A DNA stretch of 64,000 nucleotides from Celoporthe dispersa (Eukaryota; Ascomycota; Sordariomycetes; Diaporthales; Cryphonectriaceae): the NCBI GenBank assembly GCA_016584495.1, contig WAID01000006.1, positions 1,364,001-1,428,000 on the forward strand. Direction: 5' to 3'. The notes beneath the pieces were generated by a model. It was not told where the DNA came from, made no database searches, and was given only the letters and a program-made list of their open reading frames with translations. Below, piece by piece: positions 1 through 10,960 of this stretch; within the stretch, counting starts at the first letter, position 1, and each line of letters begins with the position of its first letter. Both the position numbers and the translations under genes were made by a program.

Positions 1-104
1 GAAACCCCCACGCGACATCGACCTCGTCCCAGTAGCTTTGACCTTCTCGCGCATCGTCCTCGGCCCGTTCCCATATCCTACACCCTACACACAGCACCCA
101 TCTC

Positions 105-558
105 TTAGTGCTTCTTGTAGACGGTCATGGTATCAAGGGCCTCCCTCTCCTTGGCCTCGGCCTCGACAACCTTGATGAGGGGCCCCAGGTAAGGGATATC
201 CTCGGCGGGCTTCGTCCACTCGGCCTTGGGGAGCAGCTTGTGGGAGATGGAGCACTGCACGGCGCGGCGGATGCGGAAGATGCGGTCGTAGCGCTCCTTC
301 TCGTTCAGGCGCGCGAGGGCGGTCTGTACGGTCTCGGATTCCTCGGGGATCAGGTCGTCGGCCCTGTGAGAGACGTCGTGTGAGTGATCTGTGGCCCGGT
401 AGTCCCAATTGGGCCCTGGGGATGGGGGAGGGGAACCAATTACCTGAGACCCAGCTGGCGGTAGCCTGAGGCGTTGGCGTACCAGTTGGCCAGAGGCTTG
501 AGAGCACTACCAGCCAGGGGCGCTTAGCGACAAAGGGAGCCAGAGTAATGTATGACAT
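105..558 (-). CDS. QCR7: QCR7, ubiquinol-cytochrome c reductase subunit 7
   Basis: Small matrix-side subunit of mitochondrial complex III (UQCRB/QCR7 family). The protein starts MSYITLAPFVAKRPWL at 558 and continues with PLANWYANASGYRQLGLR, ADDLIPEE, ERYDRIFRIRRAVQCSISHKLLPK and a C-terminal DTMTVYKKH, all diagnostic of fungal QCR7. Exons are 558-444 and 363-105, with an intron at 443-364 (GTAATT..CACAG) that joins CTC AG to G GCC and gives LGLRADD. The exons sum to 374 nt, one short of a full reading frame. The frame shifts by one base near 511, between RPWL and ALKPLANWY, where no intron fits. With one more base the protein would be about 124 aa, the normal family length. The shift is probably an assembly error. 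Assignment is secure; the exact lesion is not. Confidence 0.9.
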
Positions 559-1928
559 CTTGGCCTCTGTGTGTGTGGGTGGGTGGGTGGGTGGATGTTT
601 GTGGAGGTCGAGCGCGGTGTCGGTTTGGTGGTGATGAGGCTTCAGCAAGCAACAAGTTCTGGGTGCACCCAAGTCAGGTCAGCGGGAATTGGCGTAGTCA
701 AACCAGTGGAAGTTGATTGGCGAACGAGGATGAATCGGAACTCCCAAGGCTGCTGAGTCAGCCGGGGTGTTGCATATTTTGAATGTGGTACTCAACTCGA
801 CACTACTAAAATCTTGGACAGTGACATTTTGGGGTACAATAGGTACTTTGGTACCCAAAGCTGAAGACAGCAGGAAGATGTCACAGAAGGATGACTTGCG
901 AATGAATGATGATCTGAATCGAAAATACCTCCTTGCCAAGATGTAATTATTATTTACTTGTTTATTTTTGCCTACGTTACTGGGTTACTTTCCTGGGTCT
1001 TGCAGCTCACTTGGACAGAAGGAGACCTGGGACGGGGGGCACACGAGGTACTTCTGTTATCGGAAGTATTTTCTGCTGATAACAGCCTCCCCGATAGCAA
1101 ACAAGCTCATCAACCTGCTGCAACGCGCCAAAAAGCAGAGAAAGATTCAAAACACGATGAGATCACTGGCAACAGTTCATGGCCTGATTGTAAACACACC
1201 GACCCCAAACCTGAATGCAACCCCCCAGCAACCTGCACCACCTTACACCTGCACCACCTCTGCTCTGTTCCTCTCCCTCCCTCCCTCCCTCCCTCTCTCG
1301 TAATCACTTTGGTTGTGAGGAGCTAAGCAGACCCTAGAAAGTGCCCGCTTCTTTGCTGCAGTCTGCCGTCATTGCCCGGTGTCGGGTTCACATTCACTGC
1401 AACTCCATCTCAGCAGCAGGCAGCGCACTTTCAACCTCCAGTACTGCTCCTCCCCACCTCCACCCAAAAGCTCAACACAGATGTCGACTGCTCTCTCTCA
1501 GCAGCCACCCCTCTGACACCCTCCTACCTGTCTCACCACATTCCCTTCTCCTGCGACATTTCTACTCCAGTTATGTATCTCAAAGCCAATGGCCTCTGAT
1601 AATCGCTAGCTGCACCGTCACGGCCTCTGCGTGGGAACCCATTCCCCGCACACCGGCAACGGGACCCCTCGACCTGATCCCAAGTCCCAGATTCACAGAG
1701 CCTCTTGAGGCTCACAACAACATACCTCTGCCTCTACCTGGTCGCGTCACGTCGCAACCCCCATCGAAAAATAATACAAGCTCTTCACCCGATCTCCGAG
1801 CCTCCCGTCCAACATCACCGTCTCCTCCGTCTCGCAGGGCCTTCTCGCCAACATCGACGGCGAGGCCCCCTCCCTCTCCAGACCGAATTCGCATATCATC
1901 TGCTTCGCCTCCTCGCTGAGGAAGAGGC
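559..1928. other. Divergent intergenic region between QCR7 and the NAD+-type carrier
   Basis: No supported gene. It holds the promoters of the two divergent mitochondrial genes. A CTCC/CT microsatellite lies at 1271-1299. From about 1340 the sequence is CT- and CA-rich, typical of a long fungal 5' leader, with several short upstream ATGs before the carrier start. Confidence 0.6.
568..594. repeat. (GT)n/(GGGT)n microsatellite upstream of QCR7
   Basis: A short GT run is followed by four to five GGGT units just 5' of the QCR7 start codon. On the gene strand this reads as a CCCA/CA-rich leader. It probably lies in the 5' untranslated region or core promoter. Confidence 0.75.
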
Positions 1929-3379
1929 ATGTCTCTCGAGCAACAGTCCGCGCCTCCTTCAGCCGCGGAAAATGGGCGTACCTCTCCCTCCTCTGCTGCC
2001 AAGTACACTTACCCGACGACTGCTGAACTACCGTCGCCAATCCCTCACCACTCGCACCCGGTAGCAGCGTCTCCTACTGCCCCCGCCGCCACCATGCACG
2101 ATCCCAACCGAATCACGCCCCTCGAGCGCTGGGCTGTCCGTGCCTCGGACTCGCAGTTCAACGCTCTTGCTGGTGCGGTAGGAGGCTTCACCTCGGGAAT
2201 CGTGACCTGCCCTCTCGACGTAATCAAGACAAAACTCCAAGCACAGGGCGGTCTCGCCCAGCTGCAGGGTGGACTGCATGTCGGCCAACCTAGGATGTAC
2301 AATGGCCTGGTTGGCACAGCCAGTGTCATATGGAGGGATGAGGGCCTGCGTGGCATGTACAGAGGTCTCGGCCCCATCATCCTGGGATATCTTCCCACCT
2401 GGGCTGTCTGGTTTACTGTCTACAACAAGAGCAAGACCTGGCTGGGCCAATATCATCGTATGTAGAACCTCTCCTCAGTTGCGCCTGTGCCTGTGCATTG
2501 GCAGCCTCTGCTGCCGAGCATGGGCACCTGTCTTGTCAGGAGCTATGCTAACACGCCGCAGACAACACCTTTGTGATCAACTTCTGGTCCTCTATCATAG
2601 CAGGCGCTAGCAGCACCATTGTCACCAATCCCATCTGGGTCATCAAGACCCGCCTCATGTCGCAGACTGGGCACCATGACAGACACCGATTCTCCCTCTT
2701 CCCCAGGGGTGCCAACACACCCACATCCCGCCCTACCATGTCCATGCATGGCTACTACCACTCGACATTCGATGCTGCAAAGAAGATGTACACCACTGAG
2801 GGCATACGGGCCTTCTACTCTGGTCTCACCCCAGCCTTGCTGGGCTTGACCCACGTGGCAGTACAGTTTCCAGCCTACGAGTTTCTCAAGACAAAGTTCA
2901 CGGGCCAGGGCATGGGTGCCTCCCCCACCAACACCGACCCCAAGGCACAATGGTTCGGCATCCTCTGCGCCTCGATCTTCTCCAAGATCGCAGCCAGCAG
3001 CGCCACCTATCCGCACGAGGTGATACGGACCCGACTGCAGACCCAGCGGCGGCCTATGCCTGGAAACGACTTTCCAGCTGTGGGCAGTGTTGGCGGTATA
3101 CCCGGCATGAAGGCCGGTGGCTTGTCGCCCAAGGCCACAGAAAAGGCTCAACAGCAGGGAAGCGCGAAGTACAGAGGTATCGTGCGGACGTTCCAGACGA
3201 TCCTGCGCGAGGAGGGCTGGAGGGCCTTCTACGCCGGCATGGGCACCAACATGATGCGTGCGGTGCCGGCCGCCACAGTCACGATGCTCACCTACGAGTT
3301 CATGATGCGCGAGCTGAACCAGACTCGTCTGCGAGGCCGGGAGAAGATGCATGCTCGGGAGGACTCAAGTTTTGTCTGA
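1929..3379 (+). CDS. YIA6: Mitochondrial carrier, NAD+/pyrimidine-nucleotide type
   Basis: Mitochondrial carrier family (SLC25) protein of the Ndt1/Yia6 group, which imports NAD+ and related nucleotides across the inner membrane. Exons are 1929-2457 and 2562-3379. The intron (GTATGT..CCGCAG) has a GCTAAC branch site close to its 3' end. The three carrier signatures are PLDVIKTKLQAQ, PIWVIKTRL and PHEVIRTRLQTQ. The Trp replacing the acidic residue in repeat 2 (PIWVIK) is characteristic of the NAD/FAD/pyrimidine-nucleotide subgroup. The protein is 448 aa from the ATG at 1929. The ATG at 2094 has a far better context (GCCGCCACCATG) and would give 393 aa, so the true start may be there. A long linker between repeats 2 and 3 is normal for fungal members. 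Family assignment is firm; substrate is inferred from family motifs. Confidence 0.88.
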
Positions 3380-4493
3380 GGCAAGATTTGTGTCGCACAA
3401 AGATCAAATCTACCGGAAAGTCGTCTGAGGACATTCGATCACCAGCATTGGATGACCTGACGCGGGACGGTGAAACGGGAGCGAGATACGAGAATCCGCA
3501 TTCACGTCACACCGCGGAACCAATGACTGGGGTTCCGCGTGCATCGACCCGTCCTAGAATCATACGCTCTACGATCGAGTCGCATCCTGGCCGCCCGACC
3601 AGATTCTTATAAGAATCGCATTTTCGGGCCCAACATGGTTATTGCCAAAGCGACATGGATTGAAGAGACAGCATAGCGCGCACGGTTGAAGCGCGACGGA
3701 GTTCTGAGAGAGGCACTTGGAGGGACCGCAAATGGGAAAGGAGGGGTGGTCCATCGAAGATACTCGGGGACCTTTTGCGTAACGTCTGCGTGCCAAGTAA
3801 CGATACCCTGATTGCTACAGCATGGGCTTGATTATGGCGTGTAAACTTGTAGGTATAGACTTTATGGTCATTGTTCTAGGCTAGCATGATTCTTCTCCAC
3901 GCATTCACAGGACAGAAAGGGACAGGATGGAGAGCTCGGAGGCATGCTAGTGGACTCAACAAGAAATAAAACAATCAGTCAAAATCTACATATGCAAGCC
4001 TGTGGTGTTATGAGCAAGTGTCATGGGGATGAGACATCATAATGGTGATGTATCCACAACAGCCATTGCATCTCAGTTAACCCAACATGCTTCTGCGCTT
4101 CATATCCTAGTCAGTGTATGGGTTTTTTGGGGGTTTTTTTTTTGGGTTGTTTGATTTTTGGACATGAGAGGGACAAGGTCTTTGGAGTATGTTGTAATGT
4201 ACGTTTCTGTGGAATCCCTCTCTTCAAGGATGGCTTAATACTTGTGACATGATGAGCTGGTGTCTGCACGAATTGCAAGGTGAGGGAAAAAAGGCTAATA
4301 TAGCAGTACTGGCAAAGCAGACTGGACTAGGGAAACAAGGTCATTTACACGGGGACTCGGATAGAATACAAACTACATAGCCAAGTAGTGTTTGCAATGA
4401 ATTTTGACTGTGTAAATAGGTAAGGAGTAGATGAAGAAGACCTGTGGCCTGGGACATGTAATAGGACTAGTCTTTAGAATGAGCTGCTGAAAT
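3380..4493. other. Intergenic, no gene seen
   Basis: 3' flanks of two convergent genes. Only short random reading frames are present. A G-run and T9 tract lie near 4125-4145. No RNA gene or mobile element was recognised. Confidence 0.55.
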
Positions 4494-5018
4494 TCAGGTA
4501 GTTTGGGATGCTCTCAAGTTGTTCTCAAACCACTCAAGTATCTCAGGCATCCTGTCCCCAAGATATTGACCAGACCCAAGCACAAGCTTGCCCCCAGTCC
4601 AGTCCGCCTCGGCATCAATATCAGTCATGATCTCCTGGGTCCGCCACCTCCAATCCCTGTCAAACTTTGCCCACTCTCCATCGTCTTTGGTCCCCTTCCA
4701 CTGCCGCCCAAGCCACTCCAGCCTCAACGATTGTTCCGGGTAGACGCGGGCGTACACGAGCCCTTCCCTCAGCAGGGCCGACCGCAGGGTGTGGTGCGTG
4801 CCGACGAGGATGATGGTGTCCGCTTGGAAGGAGAGCCTCTTGACCTCGTCGACGTAGGCTTCGTGAAGGAGCTCCTTTTGGCCCATGTCGTGCACTGTGT
4901 AGGTCTTTCCGCGAAACGTGTACTGTGGGCCTAGCCATGACTGGCTTATATAGGGGAAGCCGGATATGATGAGAGCACGCTGTGTCTCGGACATCCTGAT
5001 TGGTACTGGGAGATTCAT
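4494..5018 (-). CDS. Orphan small protein resembling P-loop nucleotide kinases, Walker A missing
   Basis: Single-exon gene of 174 aa. A second ATG at 4994 (MSETQ) would give 166 aa and removes a weakly conserved leader. The layout recalls small P-loop nucleotide-kinase-like proteins. It has a beta strand plus loop (ALIISGFPYISQSWL), a later hydrophobic strand DTIILVGTHHTLRSALL, then YARVYPEQSLRLEWLGRQW, and a C-terminal helix with EILEWFENNL. In such proteins the first loop carries GxxGK[ST]. Here it is SGFPYISQSW, with no Lys-Ser/Thr, so ATP binding of the usual kind is doubtful. A clear TATA box lies about 145 bp upstream. The similarity is remembered pattern only and was not searched. It could equally be an unrelated orphan. 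Confidence 0.6.
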   Translation of the reverse strand: MNLPVPIRMSETQRALIISGFPYISQSWLGPQYTFRGKTYTVHDMGQKELLHEAYVDEVKRLSFQADTIILVGTHHTLRSALLREGLVYARVYPEQSLRLEWLGRQWKGTKDDGEWAKFDRDWRWRTQEIMTDIDAEADWTGGKLVLGSGQYLGDRMPEILEWFENNLRASQTT

Positions 5019-5160
5019 GACGCGCTGTTCATTGCTCTTCTACGTGCGCGCAAGAGAATGGTCTGTTGAGGGAGAGGTATTAATTGAGATCCTTTCGACT
5101 TGTGTTTGCTTCCAAAGGGGACTTCTTGCTCTCTCCTTGGAGCCGTCTGGAGGTTGCCAC

Positions 5161-5169
5161 TTATTTATA
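5161..5169 (-). promoter_or_regulatory. TATA box (TATAAATAA)
   Basis: A canonical TATAAATAA on the minus strand, about 145-175 bp upstream of the two possible start codons of the orphan gene that begins at 5018 or 4994. Spacing fits a core promoter with a short leader. Confidence 0.55.
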
Positions 5170-5346
5170 GCCCTCAACAAGCAGTGACAGACTAACTACT
5201 TAGGTAGTCATAATCACAGCTCCCACAACCAAGCCCATTGCAAATGCTATGGTGTGTAGAAGAAATCGCTGCGTCTCATATCTCATAGCCACCTCACAGA
5301 AGGGAGCGTTTTCCAGCGTGTTATCTGTGAATGTGATCTTTCAGTG

Positions 5347-6012
5347 TCAAGGTCCGTCTCCCTTGCCACACTTTTGCCTCTCTGACTTCCTACTCTTGAT
5401 CTTCCACTCTTTGTGATACTCCTTCGCCCTTGTCACCCCCTCCTCCTCCACCTCATAATCGTCCGCTCCTATCGTTGCCCCTCCTCCCTGCACCACGCTG
5501 GCCACCGTCCACTGGAAGCTCGCGACGGAACCGCACCTGGGCCCGTCCTTGTCGAGGAGGTGGTGCTCGTCCGGCTCTACTATGTTGACGTAATATGGGT
5601 CCTCAACAATACGCTTGAACGCGTCCAAGTTTGGGATAAAGGACTTGGCGATCCCGTCGAATTCCGCGGGAGAGGCGGAGGGAATTTCCCGCAGCGTTGC
5701 TTGCGGAGGTGACGGAGGACTTGGGAGTGACAGTACTGAATGTGTGAAGCTTTTTGAAGGAAAAATCAGTCAGCTGTCTACAAGTGCCACTGGCCGGTTC
5801 CTGGAGGCAAGATAAGGATAGAGAAATATCTGCTGGTAGCTATGGCAGCCGTGGTCCTCGGCTAGCAGGACCAGCTTCGGCCTGTGAATGCCCTGCCAGT
5901 ACCCCCAGAACTCCTCATGCGAGAGCCGAAGGTTACGCTTGAGACAATGGAGGATCTGGACGAGGCCCATCTCACTCCTGGAGCTAACCATTGCGACACC
6001 TTGTGATTTCAC
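5347..6012 (-). CDS. EthD-domain protein, interrupted by in-frame TGA
   Basis: The two halves of an EthD (dimeric alpha-beta barrel) domain lie in the same reading frame. The N-terminal half has LVQILHCLKRNLRLSHEEFWGYW and QGIHRPKLVLLAEDHG, then SYQQIFLYPYL. The C-terminal half has EFDGIAKSF, LDAFKRIVEDPYYVNIV and EPDEHHLLDKDG. EthD proteins are small, often tied to polyketide or aromatic metabolism. A TGA at 5772-5770, in the linker after RPVALVDS, stops translation at 80 aa. No intron can remove it in frame, because both GT donors nearby are phase 0 and none of the AG acceptors is. The gene is therefore a pseudogene, carries an error, or uses read-through. Start at 6012; an alternative ATG is at 5991. 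Confidence 0.6.
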
Positions 6013-7575
6013 CCTGAGCGAGAGGGGATAGCCTAAGCAATGCCGCTTGCATCTAAGAGGAGATGGGAGGCTTTTTCCAGACCCACGAACAAGACTCTTG
6101 TTTCGGGACGCTCGTCGGAATGAACGTAGGCTGGGCTATTTTTGAGGATATGACATCAGAATGAACATGTCGCGGCTTATCTAGAGGGCTCCTTGGCATT
6201 AGGAGGCGCGCTACGGCTGTAGTTGAAGACGATGGGCTTTACCTAGGACATGGTGCTGGGATGACCCTAATTAAGTAATGAAAGAAGAGTCTCCGGGCCG
6301 AACCGCAGAGTCCGCGGGAGACACTCGTGCTAATTCTTCACAAGTGAGAGTTAGGGTCATGTTCTACTAGGCACTGGAATGAGACAAGAAGCTATCGAGC
6401 CTAGCCATAAAGCTTGAATGCTTATGCGCCTTGCTGCCAAAGCATCTGAGGAGACGCTCGCAGACAACATCATCATTGGTCAACATGCTGCTGATCTGCC
6501 CTGGTAGCGTGCAAGAGACAGGACGCCGTGTCACGATGGCCAATGCGTAGAGGAACTTTGTCAGATAGGACGTCGTCTTTCCTGACGGGTCCGGCGGCCA
6601 CCACTGGCAGGAGAAGATCCTTACTATACAATCTTCAGCAGCTTGATGAAGACTCTCGCACGTACATGACGTAGTCAGCTCTGGGAGTCTCAATGTAGAG
6701 AGGTGGGCTTGATGTTGCGGGGGTAGAGCAAGACTCCGTCGAGTCGTCCTTCACGTAGGGTGAGAGATGTGCTGAGCTTCCTGTAGCCAATGCTAGACTG
6801 TGAGCGCGCCAAGGACAGTTTATCGGCTGATATAGCCAAACAAGACGAACCCCCGGCGGTCTAGCCTTAGACACCACGGGTTGCTGTGTGAGCCGAAGCC
6901 TCTCACAGCACACGAGCCGCGAGATCAAGGCCCCGGGGTAGCGTACAGACCTGGAAGCGAGTCGGGAATGCGCTGTAGAGCTATCCTGTCAGATTAGAGT
7001 ATAAGTAGATGAGGCGCATGGCAAGGGTATGCACTCCTCCTTCGACCACGCAGAACAGGACAAATGCATATAGGCCGACGTAGGTGGCAATTGATAGCAC
7101 TGTCTCATTTGAGTAGCTCGGGAACCTTGGTTGTATAACGTGTGGCTCTTGTGAGATTGTATACATGACGGCAAGACGTTTGAACGAGCAAAGGGCGCTG
7201 GGAGTCAAGAACGCCCTCGTCGTTACATGTACTGTGGGAAGATTCGAGATTGCTAAATTTGTATGTCGCAAAGAAAATGATTGGCGTTACCCCTGCAGGG
7301 AAGGCGGTTGGGGTCGACCAAGACCCCTGCGGAGTGATCGGGAGTGTGCACGTGACATGGCGACCAGTGGCCCTTGCCACTTCTCGAGCAAGCGCGTCAC
7401 AGCGCTTGGAGCGGCCGGAGCCTAAATTGACGACCGTGTCGCGTGTCCCGATATCACACTCCTGTTCAGCCCCCCCCCCTTGTTACATGAGAGCAATCCC
7501 GTCGCCAAATCAAGATTGTATATGGCCATAGCCGACGTCATATAATTGATTATACCCTACCGTGTCCAAGGTGCC
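6013..7575. other. Intergenic; possible remnant coding on minus strand
   Basis: No convincing gene. Minus-strand reading frames at 7271-6981, 6928-6635 and 6693-6367 encode short peptides. The first has a membrane-like stretch (ETVLSIATYVGLYAFVLF). I could not join them into one spliced protein of a known family. A C9-10 run sits near 7471-7480. The right end is the promoter of the CtIP/Sae2 gene. Confidence 0.45.
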
Positions 7576-9920
7576 ATGTCTTCTTGGCTCGAGAGTGGCA
7601 GGCCATCCATCCTGGACGCGTTGACAGCTGCCTGTGACAAAATCGACAAGCATGCGCGGGCTGGTATGCAAGCCCCCAGCACTGACAAACTTATACTCAC
7701 AGCTGATATCGTGACCAGAGATAAGAGACCGAGACTGCAAGAATGCTCAGCTTCTAGAGGAGCTAGCAGCCCTCAAGAGTCGCGCCGGCGAGGTCGACCG
7801 TCTAAGACGGCAGAATGAGAGTCTCAGGGCTGAGATCAACCAGCTCCGTGGAGGGGAGAACTATGCTCACGACAAGACTTCAGAGAAACGAACTGTCTTG
7901 GGCGAAGTGTCACCGAATAAGCCTACTAGCGATCGACGTTCGGCAACCCTTCAAGCCCAACCTGCCGGCGGAGCTTCAAACCCAGCGAAAGCAAACACAA
8001 AATTGGCAGCCGAATACAAGAAAGCTTGCAAAATTCTTGAGAATTACAAGATCACGCTGCGAAAAAGACACGAGGCCATCGGCAAGTGGGCAAGCTACGC
8101 CGATTCGCTAGAAGACAAAATTCGAGATCTCCAGACCAAATTGCCAAGGCACCACGTTGCGACCGATGGGATCACCGATGAGGAGAAGAGGACGCGGGAC
8201 TCACTACCCGGAAAGGACGAAGTATGCGATACTTTGGATGCCAAGAGGTCGGTTGCAGATTTGGAACTCGAGTGTGAGCGGCCGTTTTCGCCACCGTTGA
8301 TTGTCAGCTCGGACAAGCATACCGTGCTGTCATCACCAAGGAGTGTTCTGTCTGAGCCATTACCACCACAAACGGTCATTCTTGAGAAATCTGGCAGTTC
8401 TCAAGATACTGAGAGTGGCACGAGTGCTGAGGATATTGGCTTGCCACCGCTTTTGACCTCGGCAACTGAGCATCATGATGCCGCCATCAAAGCAGAGCCG
8501 TCATCAGATGAACCGGTCGTTGTATCAGCCAGACCAGTACGCAAGAGAAAGCACGGAAATGAAGACCAAGGAAGCGGACGGCTGCGGAGGATCAAATCTG
8601 AGCATGGCAGCAGCTCGGGCGTCGAGGTCGCCGGCGAGACACAGCACCTCTCAGCTGTTGAGAGTGTTGACTTCGAGGAGGAAGCACACGTTCCAACGCC
8701 CAGAAAACGCAGATTCCTACCACGAGAGGACCGGGAAGATGCTGTCGCAGACCTTGAAAGCATTACAAAGCCGACGGTGGCTGGTCGTGCGAGACATGAA
8801 ACTCTGGGAGCATCCACTACACCGGACAAGTCTTGTACGCCGTCATCCGGCGCTACGAATTCAGTGCCTTCCTCACATCTGTCTTCTGCGCTTCATGACT
8901 CACTTCACTATCTGCAACGATCATTTCCAGAGATGAGCTCGAGCTCGAGAGCGCGCAGAGATCCCTACGTGTCTCCTCTTACTCTCGGGGTTATGGACCT
9001 CGCAGAGGACGGCGAGAACGTCTCGAAGGAACTGCGGCGTCCGGCAGCCAAGGGCCGTCTTGATACTCTGCTCAACTCACCCTCCAAAAACGCGCTGACG
9101 CCTATCAATCGAGATCGAAATGCTTCCGAGGCTCTCGAAACCCCGCGCGCCGTCTCCTTTCACCACCATCAAGAAGGTGTATCTAATTTCCACGCACCAC
9201 GTGAGATCACCCCGGGATTGCAGACATTGCGGCAGGAGTCAGTCGCGCCGAAGATGGATGCCAAGCCAAGAGCCTCGCTCTCCCCCTCACCCGGGTGTGG
9301 CTCGAGAGCGTGGACTGAAGGGGCCTTCCATACTGCGCGACGACATGCCACGGGGACGCTCGACCATGAGGGAAGAGACGCCTCTTCGCGAGCGGCCAAT
9401 CGAGAGACTGAGGCCCGAGGACTTCAAGCCCAACCCTAGGTACAATGATGGTCTCACATACGTCTACGACGAGGTCGTCCGTGGCAAAGATGCCCGTGCC
9501 GCACTGTCGGGGTGCATCGACCCCAACTGCTGTGGCAAGACCTTCAGGCACTTTGCCGAGGCCGAGCTCAAGGAGGTTGGCCCGTCCATCACAACCCGGG
9601 CTGAAGACATCAGCCTCATGGAGAAATACCTTGGTGACGAGGCCTGGCAGCTGGGCACGGCGACACGGGAGGAGAAGGAGAAGACTTGGACTCTGGCTAA
9701 GACGTGGGACCTGGCAAATAAGTTTGGCAAGCACCGGCAGAGGTACAGTAGGATGCCCACGCCGCCAGGGTTCTGGAATGTGGATTTTCCAAACACGCAA
9801 GAGCGGGCAGAGGAGCTGAGACAGGCCGAGGAAATCCGCAGGGCCTTGGTCCAGGAACGGTATCGAGAAGCGATGAGATGTGATGGATCCTGGCTGTTCC
9901 GGGATGAGGATCCTCGTTGA
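7576..9920 (+). CDS. SAE2: CtIP/Sae2/Ctp1-type DNA-end resection factor
   Basis: Activator of the Mre11-Rad50-Nbs1 nuclease that starts resection at double-strand breaks. Exon 1 is 7576-7663 and the first intron 7664-7718. It joins GCT G to AG ATA and gives a continuous coiled coil (EIRDRDCKNAQLLEELAAL ... RLRRQNESLRAEINQLR). The middle is long, Ser/Thr-rich and disordered. The C-terminal 170 residues are the SAE2/CtIP domain: RPEDFKPNPRYNDGL, VYDEVVRGKDAR, the Cys cluster CIDPNCCGKTF, then KHRQRY and TPPGFWNVDFPNTQE with the conserved CDK-type TP site. A second intron is needed near 9177-9270. The donor after CAA GAA G and acceptor before AG CCT CGC give a total of 2196 nt, 731 aa. That intron's sites are weak, so the true junction may differ or be a base error. 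Confidence 0.87.
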
Positions 9921-10960
9921 CGGGAGGTATCATCTTGCTCTTTCCCTTTTGCTATTTTTGGGGGCGATGGGGCACAGACTTGCTCACGTGCGACGGGGCT
10001 GGCGGTTCAGATGGGTGTCGACAAGCCGTAGAAGATATTCATTATAGAGATTACAGGAGATAGACTGCCAGATAGAAGACTGGCCGTATGCTTGGTGGTT
10101 TTTTCTTCTTTTCTTTTCTTTTTTCTCTCTCTCTCTCTTGGTCAGTCGTGCGAAGAAGGCATGTGGTCAATGTGAGAATGTTTCCCTGTCTCAATCACCT
10201 TGTGGAAACATAATTCGTCTCCCGAGTAAACGTCCGTTACGAGAGCCACACTAGAAAGTCTGAAAGAGATGGGAGAGGGGCGTGCGGAGACGCTTGGATC
10301 GATTTGAGGTCCGAGCTCCTTTATGCGCTAGAAATCTGGGGAATCTTTGAGACAAGCGCAGAGAGTCGTAATGGTACCCTTGTCCAAGGCCCGGTCTTTT
10401 CTCCCCCCCCCCCTGCTGCGTAAATTTTGTGGCCGAGCCTGCCAGCCAAGCGCAGAGCAACGCAGAGCTGAGCAGACCTGGAGCAACAACCTCAACATCG
10501 TCTGCCCAGCAGGTCGGCGAGCTCCACCCCAAAACAACATCATCCTACCATCATCGTCACCCAATATTTCTGCCTCCATATCCTACCACATTGGAAATGT
10601 CACCTCTGTCATCGCTAAGTGGATAAGTGTACGGTGCCCTGCCAATCTTGGTCGAGATGATGACGCCAGTTCAGAGCTAACCTGCTACTGTTATTCAGAT
10701 CTGAAGCCAGAGCCAGAATCGTCGCGCCTCCGTTACCTTGCCCCGCCACCCGTCTTGCGTCGCGCGTCGTGCGTCTTGCCAGAGAACCAGACGCTGCTCC
10801 CACCACTCAGAACAGCCTGAGACCTACCGAAGCTGGCCTCGACACGCCACGCCAGCCGCGATCAACAGAACATACGCAGCATCTCAGCAGCGGCCCCGTC
10901 TCCGTGGTGCGTCCCAAGCAGTGACCACCACTGCGACCCATCCGCTCCCAAGCCGGCAAG
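9921..10960. other. Intergenic and UBP3 leader
   Basis: No supported gene. A T-rich then CT-rich tract spans about 10098-10139, and a C10 run lies near 10404-10413. The right half is a pyrimidine-rich leader before the UBP3 start, with several upstream ATGs in short frames. Confidence 0.55.

Noticed and set aside
1341..1919. 192-codon frame upstream of the NAD+-type carrier
   Set aside because: Pro/Ser/His/Arg-rich translation of a CT-rich leader.
6367..7271. Possible spliced membrane-protein gene on the minus strand
   Set aside because: The three short frames could not be joined by plausible splice sites and none matches a family; recorded only as a possible remnant.
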